A DNA stretch of 5,830 bases from Gemmatimonadales bacterium (lineage in GTDB: Bacteria > Gemmatimonadota > Gemmatimonadetes > Gemmatimonadales > GWC2-71-9): positions 1-5,830 of the forward strand of contig JACCSE010000313.1 of assembly GCA_013813145.1 (NCBI GenBank), in the 5' to 3' direction. Below, piece after piece: positions 1 to 5,830 of this stretch. A program made the translations under genes and the position numbers. The notes under the pieces are model-generated. The model made no database searches and was not told the DNA's origin. It saw nothing but the letters and a program-made list of their open reading frames with translations. The first letter of the stretch is position 1. Each line of letters starts with the position of its first letter.

Positions 1-13
1 TTGCTGACACTGA

Positions 14-73
14 CGAGGCAAGATCATAGACTTGGTGGACGCGCTCAAGGCCCAGCGGATAGGCGAGGGATAA
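14..73 (+). other. Possible 3' end of an upstream gene, Ku-like tail (uncertain)
   Basis: Reading the frame that ends at the TAA at 71-73 gives RGKIIDLVDALKAQRIGEG. The IDLVDALKA part resembles the short helical tail that closes many bacterial Ku (non-homologous end-joining) proteins, usually of the form V-I-D-L-M-x-A-L-K. The same frame has a TGA at 11-13. The neighbouring frame (from base 3) reads ADTDEAR before its own stop at 27-29, so one base change near 18-22 would join the two. It may be a decayed or frameshifted gene end, a sequencing error, or chance. Only a few bases precede the stop, so the window cannot settle it. Confidence 0.22.
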
Positions 74-101
74 GGTATTCTACCACACTCACCGAGGCCC
101 C

Positions 102-824
102 ATGCGCATCTTCGTCGGTACCAGCGGCTGGTCGTACAAGGAATGGAAGGGCTCGTTCTACCCACCCGACCTCCCCGCCGACGGCATGCTCCGCTACTAC
201 TCGTCGCGGCTTCCGGCGGTCGAGATCAACAACTCCTTCTATCGCCTTCCCAAGGAAAAGGTCCTGCTGGACTGGGCCGACCAGGTGCCGGCGGAGTTCC
301 GCTTCGTGCTCAAGGCTTCGCGCCGGATCACCCACATCAACCGGCTCGCCGAAGAGGACGGGTCTCTCGACTACTTTCTCAGGACCGCCAACGTCCTGGG
401 CGAAAGGCTCGGGCCTACCCTCTTCCAGTGCCCGCCCTCGCTGAAGAAGGATATGCCGCGGCTGCACGACTTTCTCGCCAAAGTGCCGCGAACCTGGCGC
501 GCCGCGCTCGAGTTCCGTCACGACTCCTGGTTCGACGACGAATTGTACGAAGCGCTCAGACAGCACGATGTCGCCCTCGTCGCGGTGGACGAGGACGAGG
601 GAGCATCGCCGCTGGTCCCCACCGCCTCCTGGGGCTATCTCCGGCTCCGGCGTAGCGAATACAGAGACGAGGAGCTGGCTGGCTGGGCCGATCGGATCCG
701 GGGCCAGCCGTGGCAGGAGGCGTTCGCCTTTCTCAAGCACGAAGCGGACAGCCCCAGGGGCCCGGCCGCGGCGGAGAAGCTGCTGGGGATCGTGGCCGCG
801 CACGACGACGCAGAATCGAAGTAG
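102..824 (+). CDS. DUF72 (YecE-like) family protein
   Basis: Complete 240-residue protein of the DUF72 family, a TIM-barrel-like fold of unknown biochemical function, and within the usual size range. Family blocks appear in the expected order: GTSGWSYKEWKGSFYP at 6-21, EINNSFYRLP at 41-50, FRFVLKASRRITHINRL at 66-82, GPTLFQCPPSL at 104-114, LEFRHDSWF at 136-144 followed by a D at 163, YLRLRRSEY at 179-187, and FLKHEADSPRGPAAAEKL near the C-terminus. There is no signal peptide or membrane segment, so it should be cytoplasmic. The ATG at 102 places the first strand (MRIFVGTSGW) right at the N-terminus, as in relatives. A weak GAGG lies only four bases upstream of it. The next gene starts 72 bases downstream on the same strand. 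Family assignment is firm; substrate and role are unknown. A nuclease or repair-related role is sometimes suspected for the family, but nothing here tests that. Confidence 0.95.
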   Translation: MRIFVGTSGWSYKEWKGSFYPPDLPADGMLRYYSSRLPAVEINNSFYRLPKEKVLLDWADQVPAEFRFVLKASRRITHINRLAEEDGSLDYFLRTANVLGERLGPTLFQCPPSLKKDMPRLHDFLAKVPRTWRAALEFRHDSWFDDELYEALRQHDVALVAVDEDEGASPLVPTASWGYLRLRRSEYRDEELAGWADRIRGQPWQEAFAFLKHEADSPRGPAAAEKLLGIVAAHDDAESK

Positions 825-843
825 GATTCGTCATGACCGCACG

Positions 844-867
844 CCAGACCCGAGCCCAGACACGAGT
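844..867 (+). repeat. Two tandem 12-base units in the gap before the VOC gene
   Basis: CCAGACCCGAGC (844-855) is followed directly by CCAGACACGAGT (856-867), matching at 10 of 12 positions. It lies in the 72-base gap between the DUF72 and VOC genes. No terminator hairpin or clear promoter was recognised in this gap. The repeat is most simply a small slippage duplication; no function is claimed. Confidence 0.4.
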
Positions 868-896
868 CCACCTAATCGACATGAGCGACCCCGACC

Positions 897-1265
897 ATGC
901 CCGAGCATCCACTCCAGAGCGCCGAGCACGACCGCCGCATCGACTATATCGAGCTGCCCTCCACGAGTATGGCCGACACGAAGCGCTTCTACACCAAGGC
1001 ATTCGGATGGAAGTTCACCGACTACGGGCCGGACTACACCAGCTTCCAGGACGGGCGTCTCGCCGGCGGATTTCAGAAAGCGTCTGCGGGGGCCCGCGGT
1101 GGCGTCTTGATCGTGATCTTCGCAGTGGACTTGACCGGGGCCGAGGCCCGCGTGCGTGAGGCGGGGGGCAGCATCGTCAAGCCTCCGTTCAGTTTCCCCG
1201 GCGGCCGCCGGTTCCACTTCACCGATCCGAGTGGAAACGAGTTGGCCGTCTGGTCGGATCGGTAG
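897..1265 (+). CDS. VOC family protein (glyoxalase/bleomycin-resistance fold)
   Basis: Small 122-residue protein made of one vicinal-oxygen-chelate domain, which normally dimerises to form metal-containing active sites. Visible marks are RIDYIELPSTSMADTKRFYTKAFGWKF at 14-40 in the pattern IDYIELP ... FY.kaFGW (first beta-alpha unit), DLTGAEARVREAGGSIV around 78-94 (second helix), and FHFTDPSGNELAVW at 106-119 (the DPxGN turn near the domain end). E19, H107 and E115 sit where metal ligands often occur in this superfamily, but whether metal binds is uncertain. The start is well bounded: an in-frame TGA at 882-884 lies just upstream, and the next ATG (969) would remove the first strand. No clear Shine-Dalgarno is seen. 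Cytoplasmic; the substrate cannot be read from sequence. This is a subfamily often annotated only as glyoxalase-like. The DUF1460 gene follows after 11 bases, suggesting co-transcription. Confidence 0.92.
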   Translation: MPEHPLQSAEHDRRIDYIELPSTSMADTKRFYTKAFGWKFTDYGPDYTSFQDGRLAGGFQKASAGARGGVLIVIFAVDLTGAEARVREAGGSIVKPPFSFPGGRRFHFTDPSGNELAVWSDR

Positions 1266-1276
1266 CCGGCACCCCG

Positions 1277-2260
1277 ATGAGCCCACCGCTCTCCCGGAGA
1301 GACCTCCTCAGGCACGCCACCGCCGCCGCGGCCGCGCTCGTGCTGCCGTACCCCCTCGCCGCGTGTACGGGACGCCGCGTGTCGGCATCGGATCCGGATC
1401 GCACCCGTCTCACGTCCTGGGCCGGCACCGTTCGCGCCGATGGGCTGGCACGACCCGAGGCTCCATTCGGTCGCGCCGCCATCCGGGTCGGCGAGTTGGC
1501 CGTCGGTGCTCCGTACGAGCCGTCTACGCTCGAGACCTACCTCCGCACCGGCGGCAGCCCGTCGGCCACCGAGCCGCTGACGCTCTCGCTGACCCGCTTC
1601 GACTGCGTTACGCTGGTGGAAGCCTGCCTCGCGGTGGCTCGCGTGGCGAGTGACGACGGCCCGCCTGCGTGGGAGCGGTTCGGACGGGAGGTAGAGCGCA
1701 TGCGCTACCGGGGCGGGGAGCGCCAGGGCTACGCATCCCGACTGCACTACTTCAGCGAATGGCTGTCGGACGGGGAGAGGCGCGGACTGGTGGAAGACCT
1801 CGGCGGGGAGTTGGGCGGCGTGGACGATGCGCGGCCGCTCCGGTTCATGAGCGAGCATCGGGGGAGCTACCCGGCGCTGGCGGAGGACGGGGTGCTGCGT
1901 GAGATCGCGGCGGTGGAGCGGCGGCTGGACGGGCAGCCCCGGCGGGTGGTGCCGACCGGGCGCATTATGGAGATCGGCGACCGGATCGAGACCGGGGATG
2001 TGCTCGCCTTCGCGACCGAGATCCCCGGACTGGACGTGACCCACGCGGCCTTTGCCTATCGGGATGCGGAGGGCGTCCTCCGGGTGCTGCACGCTCCGCT
2101 TTCCGGGGGAGTGGTAGAGGTCACTCGGGCGACGCTTCCCGAATACGTGGCCCGGATCGGCCGATCCACCGGGGTGCTGGTGGCGCGGCCTAGTCGATCC
2201 CCACCCGGCCCTGGACCGACGCGATCAGCTTCGCCGAGTCGTAGCCCACGCCGTCCTTGA
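1277..2260 (+). CDS. DUF1460 family lipoprotein, NlpC/P60-like cell-wall amidase, Tat signal
   Basis: The 327-residue product belongs to the DUF1460 family, papain-fold enzymes related to NlpC/P60 whose characterised members are N-acetylmuramoyl-L-alanine amidases acting on peptidoglycan or its fragments. The N-terminus has a twin-arginine motif (SRRDLL, 6-11), an alanine/leucine-rich stretch, and a lipobox LAAC (27-30). This predicts Tat export and lipidation at C30, with T31 next, so probably outer-membrane retention. Catalytic features are FDCVTLVE with nucleophile C110, RYRGGERQGYASRLHYFSEW (143-162), FMSEHRGSYPAL (190-201), GDVLAF (240-245), GLDVTHAAFA with candidate catalytic H256, and LHAPLSGGVV (271-280). 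The family domain ends at GVLVAR (299-304). Residues 305-327 are a basic Ser/Pro/Arg tail encoded entirely opposite the 3' end of the convergent amidohydrolase gene, a 71-base overlap. The stop for the amidohydrolase falls exactly where the domain ends, so the tail looks like loss of an earlier stop. No good ribosome site is seen, which fits coupling to the VOC gene 11 bases upstream. Confidence 0.9.
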   Translation: MSPPLSRRDLLRHATAAAAALVLPYPLAACTGRRVSASDPDRTRLTSWAGTVRADGLARPEAPFGRAAIRVGELAVGAPYEPSTLETYLRTGGSPSATEPLTLSLTRFDCVTLVEACLAVARVASDDGPPAWERFGREVERMRYRGGERQGYASRLHYFSEWLSDGERRGLVEDLGGELGGVDDARPLRFMSEHRGSYPALAEDGVLREIAAVERRLDGQPRRVVPTGRIMEIGDRIETGDVLAFATEIPGLDVTHAAFAYRDAEGVLRVLHAPLSGGVVEVTRATLPEYVARIGRSTGVLVARPSRSPPGPGPTRSASPSRSPRRP

Positions 2261-3614
2261 AGACCACGACCGGCTGGCGGATGACGGCCGCGGCGGCGGT
2301 GAGATCGCCTTTCAGCACGACCAGATCGGCCAGCTTGCCCCGCTCTACGGTGCCGAGCCGTCTGTCCACGCCGAGAATCCGGGCGCCGTTGGCGGTCATG
2401 ATCTTGATCGCCTGCGCGGGCGTGAAGCCGGCCTCGATGAAGAGCTCGTAATTTCGCTGGTCGCCGTAGCCGGCCAGCGCGCCGCCGATCCCGGTAGGGT
2501 CCACTCCCGACGCCAGCACCCCGCCCGCCTCGACGAACGCCTTCTCGAACGCCATCGCATTCAGCAGTGCTTGCTCCGGCACCGGGCCGGTGCCGGCGGA
2601 GTCGATCTCGTGGCGCAACTGGAGGTAGCTCCGCCGCAGCTCGGGGGCCATCGCCTGAAGCATCCGGGCATCCTTGGTCGGCCGGTTGGCGACGAACGGC
2701 TCGTACACCGCGAGCGTGGACGTCATCGGCACTCGGCGTTTCACCAGCGTCGCGATGACCTCCTTCGCCGTCTCGCCGCCCGGGTCCGCCTGGCCCATCT
2801 CGCCGACCCCGGCGATGGGGCAGACGTCGGGCTGCTTGGTGGAGTCGAAGTCGGATGCGGTGAGCATCCCGTGTTCCAGGTTGTCGATGCCGAGCTCGAC
2901 CGCCTCGCGAAAGCTCACCGAGCACAGGTGTCCGGTGACCTTCATCCCCCGCTTGTGCGCCTCCTGGATCGCGGCCCCGAGCTCGGCCCGGCGGATGTCG
3001 GTGTACGCCTTGAGCCAGGTGGCGCCTTCGGAGCCCCAGTAGGCGACGAACCGCCGGGCTTCCTCGGGCGAGTTCACCACCGCCATGCTCCCGCCGCCCT
3101 GGCCACCGGTGAGGTAGGGCGCGGTCAGGTGAATCCGGGGCCCGGGAGCGAGGCCGCGGTCGATCCGATCCTTGGTGTTGATCTCGGCGTACGGGGCACG
3201 GCCGCCGGTGGTGCGGATCGTGGTCACGCCGGAGCCGAGATAGAGCCGGGGACCGGTATACGACATCTGTACCGCCCGGCCACCGGCGGCGGTGTAGAAC
3301 ATATGGTCGTGCATGCCGACCAGCCCGGGAATCACGGTGTGCCCGTGCAGATCCATCGTTCGGGTACCGGTGGGGACCCGCACCGCGCCGGCCGCACCTA
3401 CTTCGGCGATGCGGCCGTCGCGGATGAGGATCGTCTGGCCCGAACGGGGAGCGCCGCCGGTGCCATCCAGCAGCACCACGCCGGTGAGCGCGACGACGGC
3501 GGTATCCACCGAGACGAACTCGCGAACCTCCTCCGCGAGCGAGTCGGGGCGCTGAGCGGTGAGGGATCCCGGAGCGAGCGAGGCGAGGGCGAGCAGGGTC
3601 GCGATGGGGCGCAT
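2190..3614 (-). CDS. Secreted metal-dependent amidohydrolase family protein
   Basis: A 474-residue amidohydrolase-superfamily enzyme, similar in layout to imidazolonepropionase-like and prolidase-like members. Residues 1-20 form a signal peptide (MRP, a hydrophobic core, then LTA before Q21), so it should act in the periplasm or outside the cell. An N-terminal beta part carries LTGVVLLDGTG and ILIRDGRIAEVG. The metal site is complete: HDH (H102, H104) after VIPGLVGM, K202 in TWLKAYTD (candidate carboxylated lysine), H229 in VTGHLC, H248 in NLEHGM, and D372 in ASGVDPTG. The C-terminal beta part follows, with MTANGARILGVD and RGKLADLVVLKGD. It probably hydrolyses an amide, peptide-like or cyclic substrate; the exact one is not readable. 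The ATG at 3614 was chosen because GGAGA lies six bases upstream and the signal peptide begins there. A TTG at 3668 would add 18 charged residues ahead of it and is unlikely. The multicopper oxidase gene lies 157 bases upstream on the same strand. Confidence 0.93.
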   Translation of the reverse strand: MRPIATLLALASLAPGSLTAQRPDSLAEEVREFVSVDTAVVALTGVVLLDGTGGAPRSGQTILIRDGRIAEVGAAGAVRVPTGTRTMDLHGHTVIPGLVGMHDHMFYTAAGGRAVQMSYTGPRLYLGSGVTTIRTTGGRAPYAEINTKDRIDRGLAPGPRIHLTAPYLTGGQGGGSMAVVNSPEEARRFVAYWGSEGATWLKAYTDIRRAELGAAIQEAHKRGMKVTGHLCSVSFREAVELGIDNLEHGMLTASDFDSTKQPDVCPIAGVGEMGQADPGGETAKEVIATLVKRRVPMTSTLAVYEPFVANRPTKDARMLQAMAPELRRSYLQLRHEIDSAGTGPVPEQALLNAMAFEKAFVEAGGVLASGVDPTGIGGALAGYGDQRNYELFIEAGFTPAQAIKIMTANGARILGVDRRLGTVERGKLADLVVLKGDLTAAAAVIRQPVVVFKDGVGYDSAKLIASVQGRVGID

Positions 3615-3620
3615 GGAGTA

Positions 3621-3625
3621 TCTCC
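3621..3625 (-). promoter_or_regulatory. Ribosome binding site of the amidohydrolase gene
   Basis: GGAGA on the minus strand, six bases before the ATG at 3614-3612. It is the clearest Shine-Dalgarno match in the window and decides the start against an upstream in-frame TTG at 3668. Further upstream only weak promoter-like pieces are visible (TTGAGC at 3668-3663 and TATCAG at 3647-3642, spacing 15), too poor to call a promoter. Confidence 0.65.
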
Positions 3626-3674
3626 GTTTAGTGGGCTTCGCCTGATAACCGTCACGCCGCTGGCTCAACGTTAC

Positions 3675-3765
3675 GTCAACCTGACAGAGCGCAGCGACCG
3701 AAGGATCTTCTCCGCGTAGCTCGAGCCATTCCCGCAGAAGATCCTTCGCTTCGCTCAGGATGACA
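3675..3765. repeat. Inverted pair of REP-like repeats between the two minus-strand genes
   Basis: CGAAGGATCTTCT at 3699-3711 and AGAAGATCCTTCG at 3736-3748 are perfect 13-base inverted arms around a 24-base loop. The similarity runs further outward. The right copy (3736-3765), read on the minus strand, has the order GTCATCCTGAGCG-AAGCG-AAGGATCTTCT. The left copy (3675-3711), read on the plus strand, has GTCAACCTGA then GAGCGCAGCG then CGAAGGATCTTCT with two roughly 4-base insertions. The right copy also holds its own ATCCT/AGGAT stem (3741-3745 with 3757-3761). Sequences close to the right copy recur, as I recall, as dispersed palindromic repeats in various bacterial genomes; this was not searched. 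The pair begins six bases after the oxidase stop codon. It could stabilise the oxidase mRNA or limit read-through, but no U-run follows the stem, so it is not a standard intrinsic terminator. Confidence 0.75.
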
Positions 3766-3771
3766 GCCTCC

Positions 3772-5830
3772 CTACTCCACCCTGAACCCCATCATCATCC
3801 CCGCCGACAGGTGCTCGGCGATGTGACAATGCAGCATCCAGCGGCCGGGATTGGAGGGGTCGAGCAGAATATCCACCGCGGAGCCCGCCGGCAGCAACAC
3901 CGTGTCCTTCCAGACCGGATGCTGGTTGACGACCCCGTTCACCGACAGGATGAGGAAGCGCTGCCCGTGGAGGTGGATCGGGTGCTGCATGGCGTGAAAG
4001 CTCTGCCGCTGGTTCACCAGGCGGATCCTGACCGGCTCTCCGCGGGGGAAACGCCAGTCGAGGTCCATGTTCTCCCGGCCGGTGACGGGATCGCGGAGGA
4101 TCCAGCGCACCTGCCGCCCGGTCGAGGCCCAGTTCATCATCGGCATCGTCCCACTCCACTCCACCGGCGCGAAGTAGATCGAATCGAGCTGCATGAGGCG
4201 CCGGGTGACTGCGGGAAGCCCTTCGGTCTCCAGGGTGAGCACCAGCGCCTTCTCCGGCGCTCTCGCCGCGGCGCGGCGGAAGCGCTCCATTTCCCGGGTG
4301 GTGGTGGTGTCGCGCCGGAGGGCGGCGAAGTCGCCCGCCAGATCGCGCCCCACCCGCTCGCGAGCGACCTCCACCACGCCGAGCGTGTCGGTCTCGGAGA
4401 AAAACCGGCCGTACAGGTGATCCTGTCCCCGCACCCGGTTGACCAGCGCTACGGTCCCCGCCCGGTCGAACCGCACGTGTACGACGTACCGCTCGGCGGG
4501 TCCGATGACCACGCTCTCGACCCAGGCCTCTCGCGCGTATGCGCCGACGTCCGACGCGACGACCTTTATCCGCGCGCCAGGGAAGGAGAGGTTGAAGGTG
4601 CGGGTGTTCGCGGCGTTGGTCAGGAAGAATCGCACCACTTCGCCGCGCTTCACCTGCAGCCGGTACCCCGGTTCCCCGTTCACCAGCATGGTGTTCCCGA
4701 AGCGGCCCATCAAAGCGTGAGTGGGTGACTCTTCCCCCAGCGGCACGAGCCCGTCGCCGCCGATCAGAATATCGTCGAGCATCAGCACCGCTTCCCGATT
4801 CGCCGGCCCGTACTCCTCACCCCTGGCCGACCGCACCAGCAGGTTTCCGTAAAGCCCGAGCTCCTGCTGCACGTCCTCGCGGACGTGCGGGTGATACCAG
4901 TAGACCCCGGCGTCGGGAAACCGCACCCGGTAGATGAAACGGCCGCCGGGCGGTACCGCCGGCTGGGAGAGTCCGGGGACGCCATCGTTGGCCTGCTCCA
5001 GCCGGATGCCGTGCCAGTGCACCGTCGTCGGCTGCGGCAGCCGGTTGGTGAACGCCACCATGATCTCGGAGCCGCGCACCGCTTCGATCAACGGCCCGGG
5101 ATACTGGCCGTTGAAGGCGTACATCGTGTACTCGCGGCCCTTGAGAGTGCGGGTCACGAGTCCGGCCTCGAGCCGGAGGGTGTCGCCATCCGCCGGGCGC
5201 ATCACCTCTCGGGGCCGGGCCGGCGGCGCGTTGCCGGCCGGCAGGAAAGGAGTCAGGTCCGGACGAAGCGCCATCTCGGCGGGCAGCATCGTGAGACCCT
5301 CCGGCATCGGTACCGTAGTCCATCGGACTGCGCCGGAGTCGGCCACCGTCGAGCCGTGGCCCTGCCCATGGTGTTCGCCCCCGCTACCGCTCCCCTCCCT
5401 CATCCTCCCGAGCGAGAACTCCAGCAGGTCGGGCGGGAAGAGCCGAGTGCTGGGTGACTGCCCGCGGAGCACCACCCGCCCGCTCGGTTCATCGGCCCGG
5501 CCGGCGGACTCGGCGGTGATGAGGAAGACGAACTTCTCCAGGTCGGTGGTTCCCAGCGCGCTGGGTCCGCCCGCCACCTCACCCAAGCGTACGATCGGGT
5601 GCAGCGTCGGCGGCGCGACCCAGGCGACGTATGTCCGGTAGGGGCCGAGGGATTGGGGCGACGGCAGCCCGGCGGTCGAGACGATCAGCCGCTGGCGAGG
5701 CCGCCCGTCCGGACCAACGGCGACGGTAAAAGGCCCGGGAAGATGGCCCAGCTCGACGACACCGGAAGCACCGGCGATGCCCGGCGCGGCCACCAGCTCG
5801 ATACAGTAGAGATCGCGGCTGGGGCCGAGC
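3772..5830 (-). CDS. Multicopper oxidase with extra N-terminal beta-rich domain (5' end beyond window)
   Basis: The reading frame is open to the right edge; 685 residues are visible, numbered here from the first whole codon at 5829. The GTG at 5793 is not needed as a start because coding continues upstream. Roughly residues 45-123 form an added domain resembling the RskA/anti-sigma-K sandwich (YRTYVAWVAPP, VRLGEV, LITAES, GRVVLRG). A linker with H153, H154 and H158 follows. Three cupredoxin domains come next, at about 215-335, 340-490 and 525-685. All copper ligands are present: HWH (H271, H273), HPH (H313, H315), HPIHLH (H616, H619, H621) and HCHIAEHLSAGM (H667, C668, H669, H673, axial M678). 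It should therefore couple one-electron oxidation of a substrate to reduction of oxygen to water. Substrate (metal ion or organic) is unknown. Export is expected for this family but the signal region lies outside the window. The amidohydrolase follows downstream. Confidence 0.95.
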   Translation of the reverse strand, partial: LGPSRDLYCIELVAAPGIAGASGVVELGHLPGPFTVAVGPDGRPRQRLIVSTAGLPSPQSLGPYRTYVAWVAPPTLHPIVRLGEVAGGPSALGTTDLEKFVFLITAESAGRADEPSGRVVLRGQSPSTRLFPPDLLEFSLGRMREGSGSGGEHHGQGHGSTVADSGAVRWTTVPMPEGLTMLPAEMALRPDLTPFLPAGNAPPARPREVMRPADGDTLRLEAGLVTRTLKGREYTMYAFNGQYPGPLIEAVRGSEIMVAFTNRLPQPTTVHWHGIRLEQANDGVPGLSQPAVPPGGRFIYRVRFPDAGVYWYHPHVREDVQQELGLYGNLLVRSARGEEYGPANREAVLMLDDILIGGDGLVPLGEESPTHALMGRFGNTMLVNGEPGYRLQVKRGEVVRFFLTNAANTRTFNLSFPGARIKVVASDVGAYAREAWVESVVIGPAERYVVHVRFDRAGTVALVNRVRGQDHLYGRFFSETDTLGVVEVARERVGRDLAGDFAALRRDTTTTREMERFRRAAARAPEKALVLTLETEGLPAVTRRLMQLDSIYFAPVEWSGTMPMMNWASTGRQVRWILRDPVTGRENMDLDWRFPRGEPVRIRLVNQRQSFHAMQHPIHLHGQRFLILSVNGVVNQHPVWKDTVLLPAGSAVDILLDPSNPGRWMLHCHIAEHLSAGMMMGFRVE

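Noticed and set aside
45..803. Minus-strand open frame (252 residues) opposite the DUF72 gene
   Set aside because: DUF72 motifs on the plus strand are complete; the antisense product has no motif of its own.
833..1159. ATG at 833 as the start of a small gene in the gap before the VOC gene
   Set aside because: The frame runs deep into the VOC gene out of phase, gives an Arg-rich product and lacks a ribosome site.
1073..2092. Minus-strand open frame (339 residues) across the VOC and DUF1460 genes
   Set aside because: It spans two well-supported genes and their junction on the other strand and shows no recognisable domain.
3615..3668. TTG at 3668 as the amidohydrolase start
   Set aside because: It would place 18 mostly charged residues ahead of a clean signal peptide; the ATG at 3614 has a good Shine-Dalgarno.
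2571..3719. Long plus-strand open frame (382 residues) opposite the amidohydrolase
   Set aside because: It is antisense to a gene with full family motifs. Its product is rich in His, Gly, Arg and Ala without recognisable motifs, as expected from GC-rich codon shadowing.
3699..3748. Intrinsic (Rho-independent) terminator for the oxidase
   Set aside because: The stem is strong but the loop is 24 bases and no U-run follows on the minus strand; it fits a palindromic repeat pair better.
3760..4728. Long plus-strand open frame (322 residues) opposite the oxidase
   Set aside because: Antisense shadow of a clear multicopper oxidase; it has no family motif and a composition dominated by His, Pro, Arg and Gly.
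5791..5793. GTG at 5793 as the true start of the oxidase
   Set aside because: The frame stays open to the window edge, no signal peptide or ribosome site is seen at 5793, and the upstream codons (RDLYCIEL) read like protein.

Overview
The window is GC-rich, tightly packed bacterial DNA with five protein genes and no recognisable tRNA, rRNA, CRISPR array or insertion sequence. Three features suggest an environmental Gram-negative, with Gemmatimonadota as my best guess: very GC-rich third codon positions, an amidohydrolase with a signal peptide ending in an LTA-Q type cleavage site, and a multicopper oxidase with an extra N-terminal beta-rich domain. The phylum is inferred from sequence style and was not tested by a search.

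Left half, plus strand: a DUF72 (YecE-like) protein (102-824), a small single-domain VOC/glyoxalase-fold protein (897-1265), and a predicted Tat-exported lipoprotein of the DUF1460 family (1277-2260). The spacings are 72 and 11 bases, so the last two are probably co-transcribed and the first may be. The first 73 bases may hold the end of another gene with a Ku-like C-terminal tail, but an in-frame stop makes this uncertain.

Right half, minus strand: a multicopper oxidase that enters from the right edge (5830-3772, N-terminus missing), a 157-base gap, then a secreted metal-dependent amidohydrolase (3614-2190). The gap carries an inverted pair of REP-like repeats that can fold into a 13-bp stem just after the oxidase stop codon. 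The DUF1460 gene and the amidohydrolase converge and overlap tail to tail by 71 bases.

Three of the five products (DUF1460 lipoprotein, amidohydrolase and probably the oxidase) act outside the cytoplasm: peptidoglycan hydrolysis, hydrolysis of an unknown amide or ester-like substrate, and copper-dependent oxidation. I see no single pathway linking them and no convincing new multi-gene system. The points most worth a second look are the RskA-like domain fused to the multicopper oxidase, the repeat pair between the two minus-strand genes, and the antisense-encoded tail of the DUF1460 protein.
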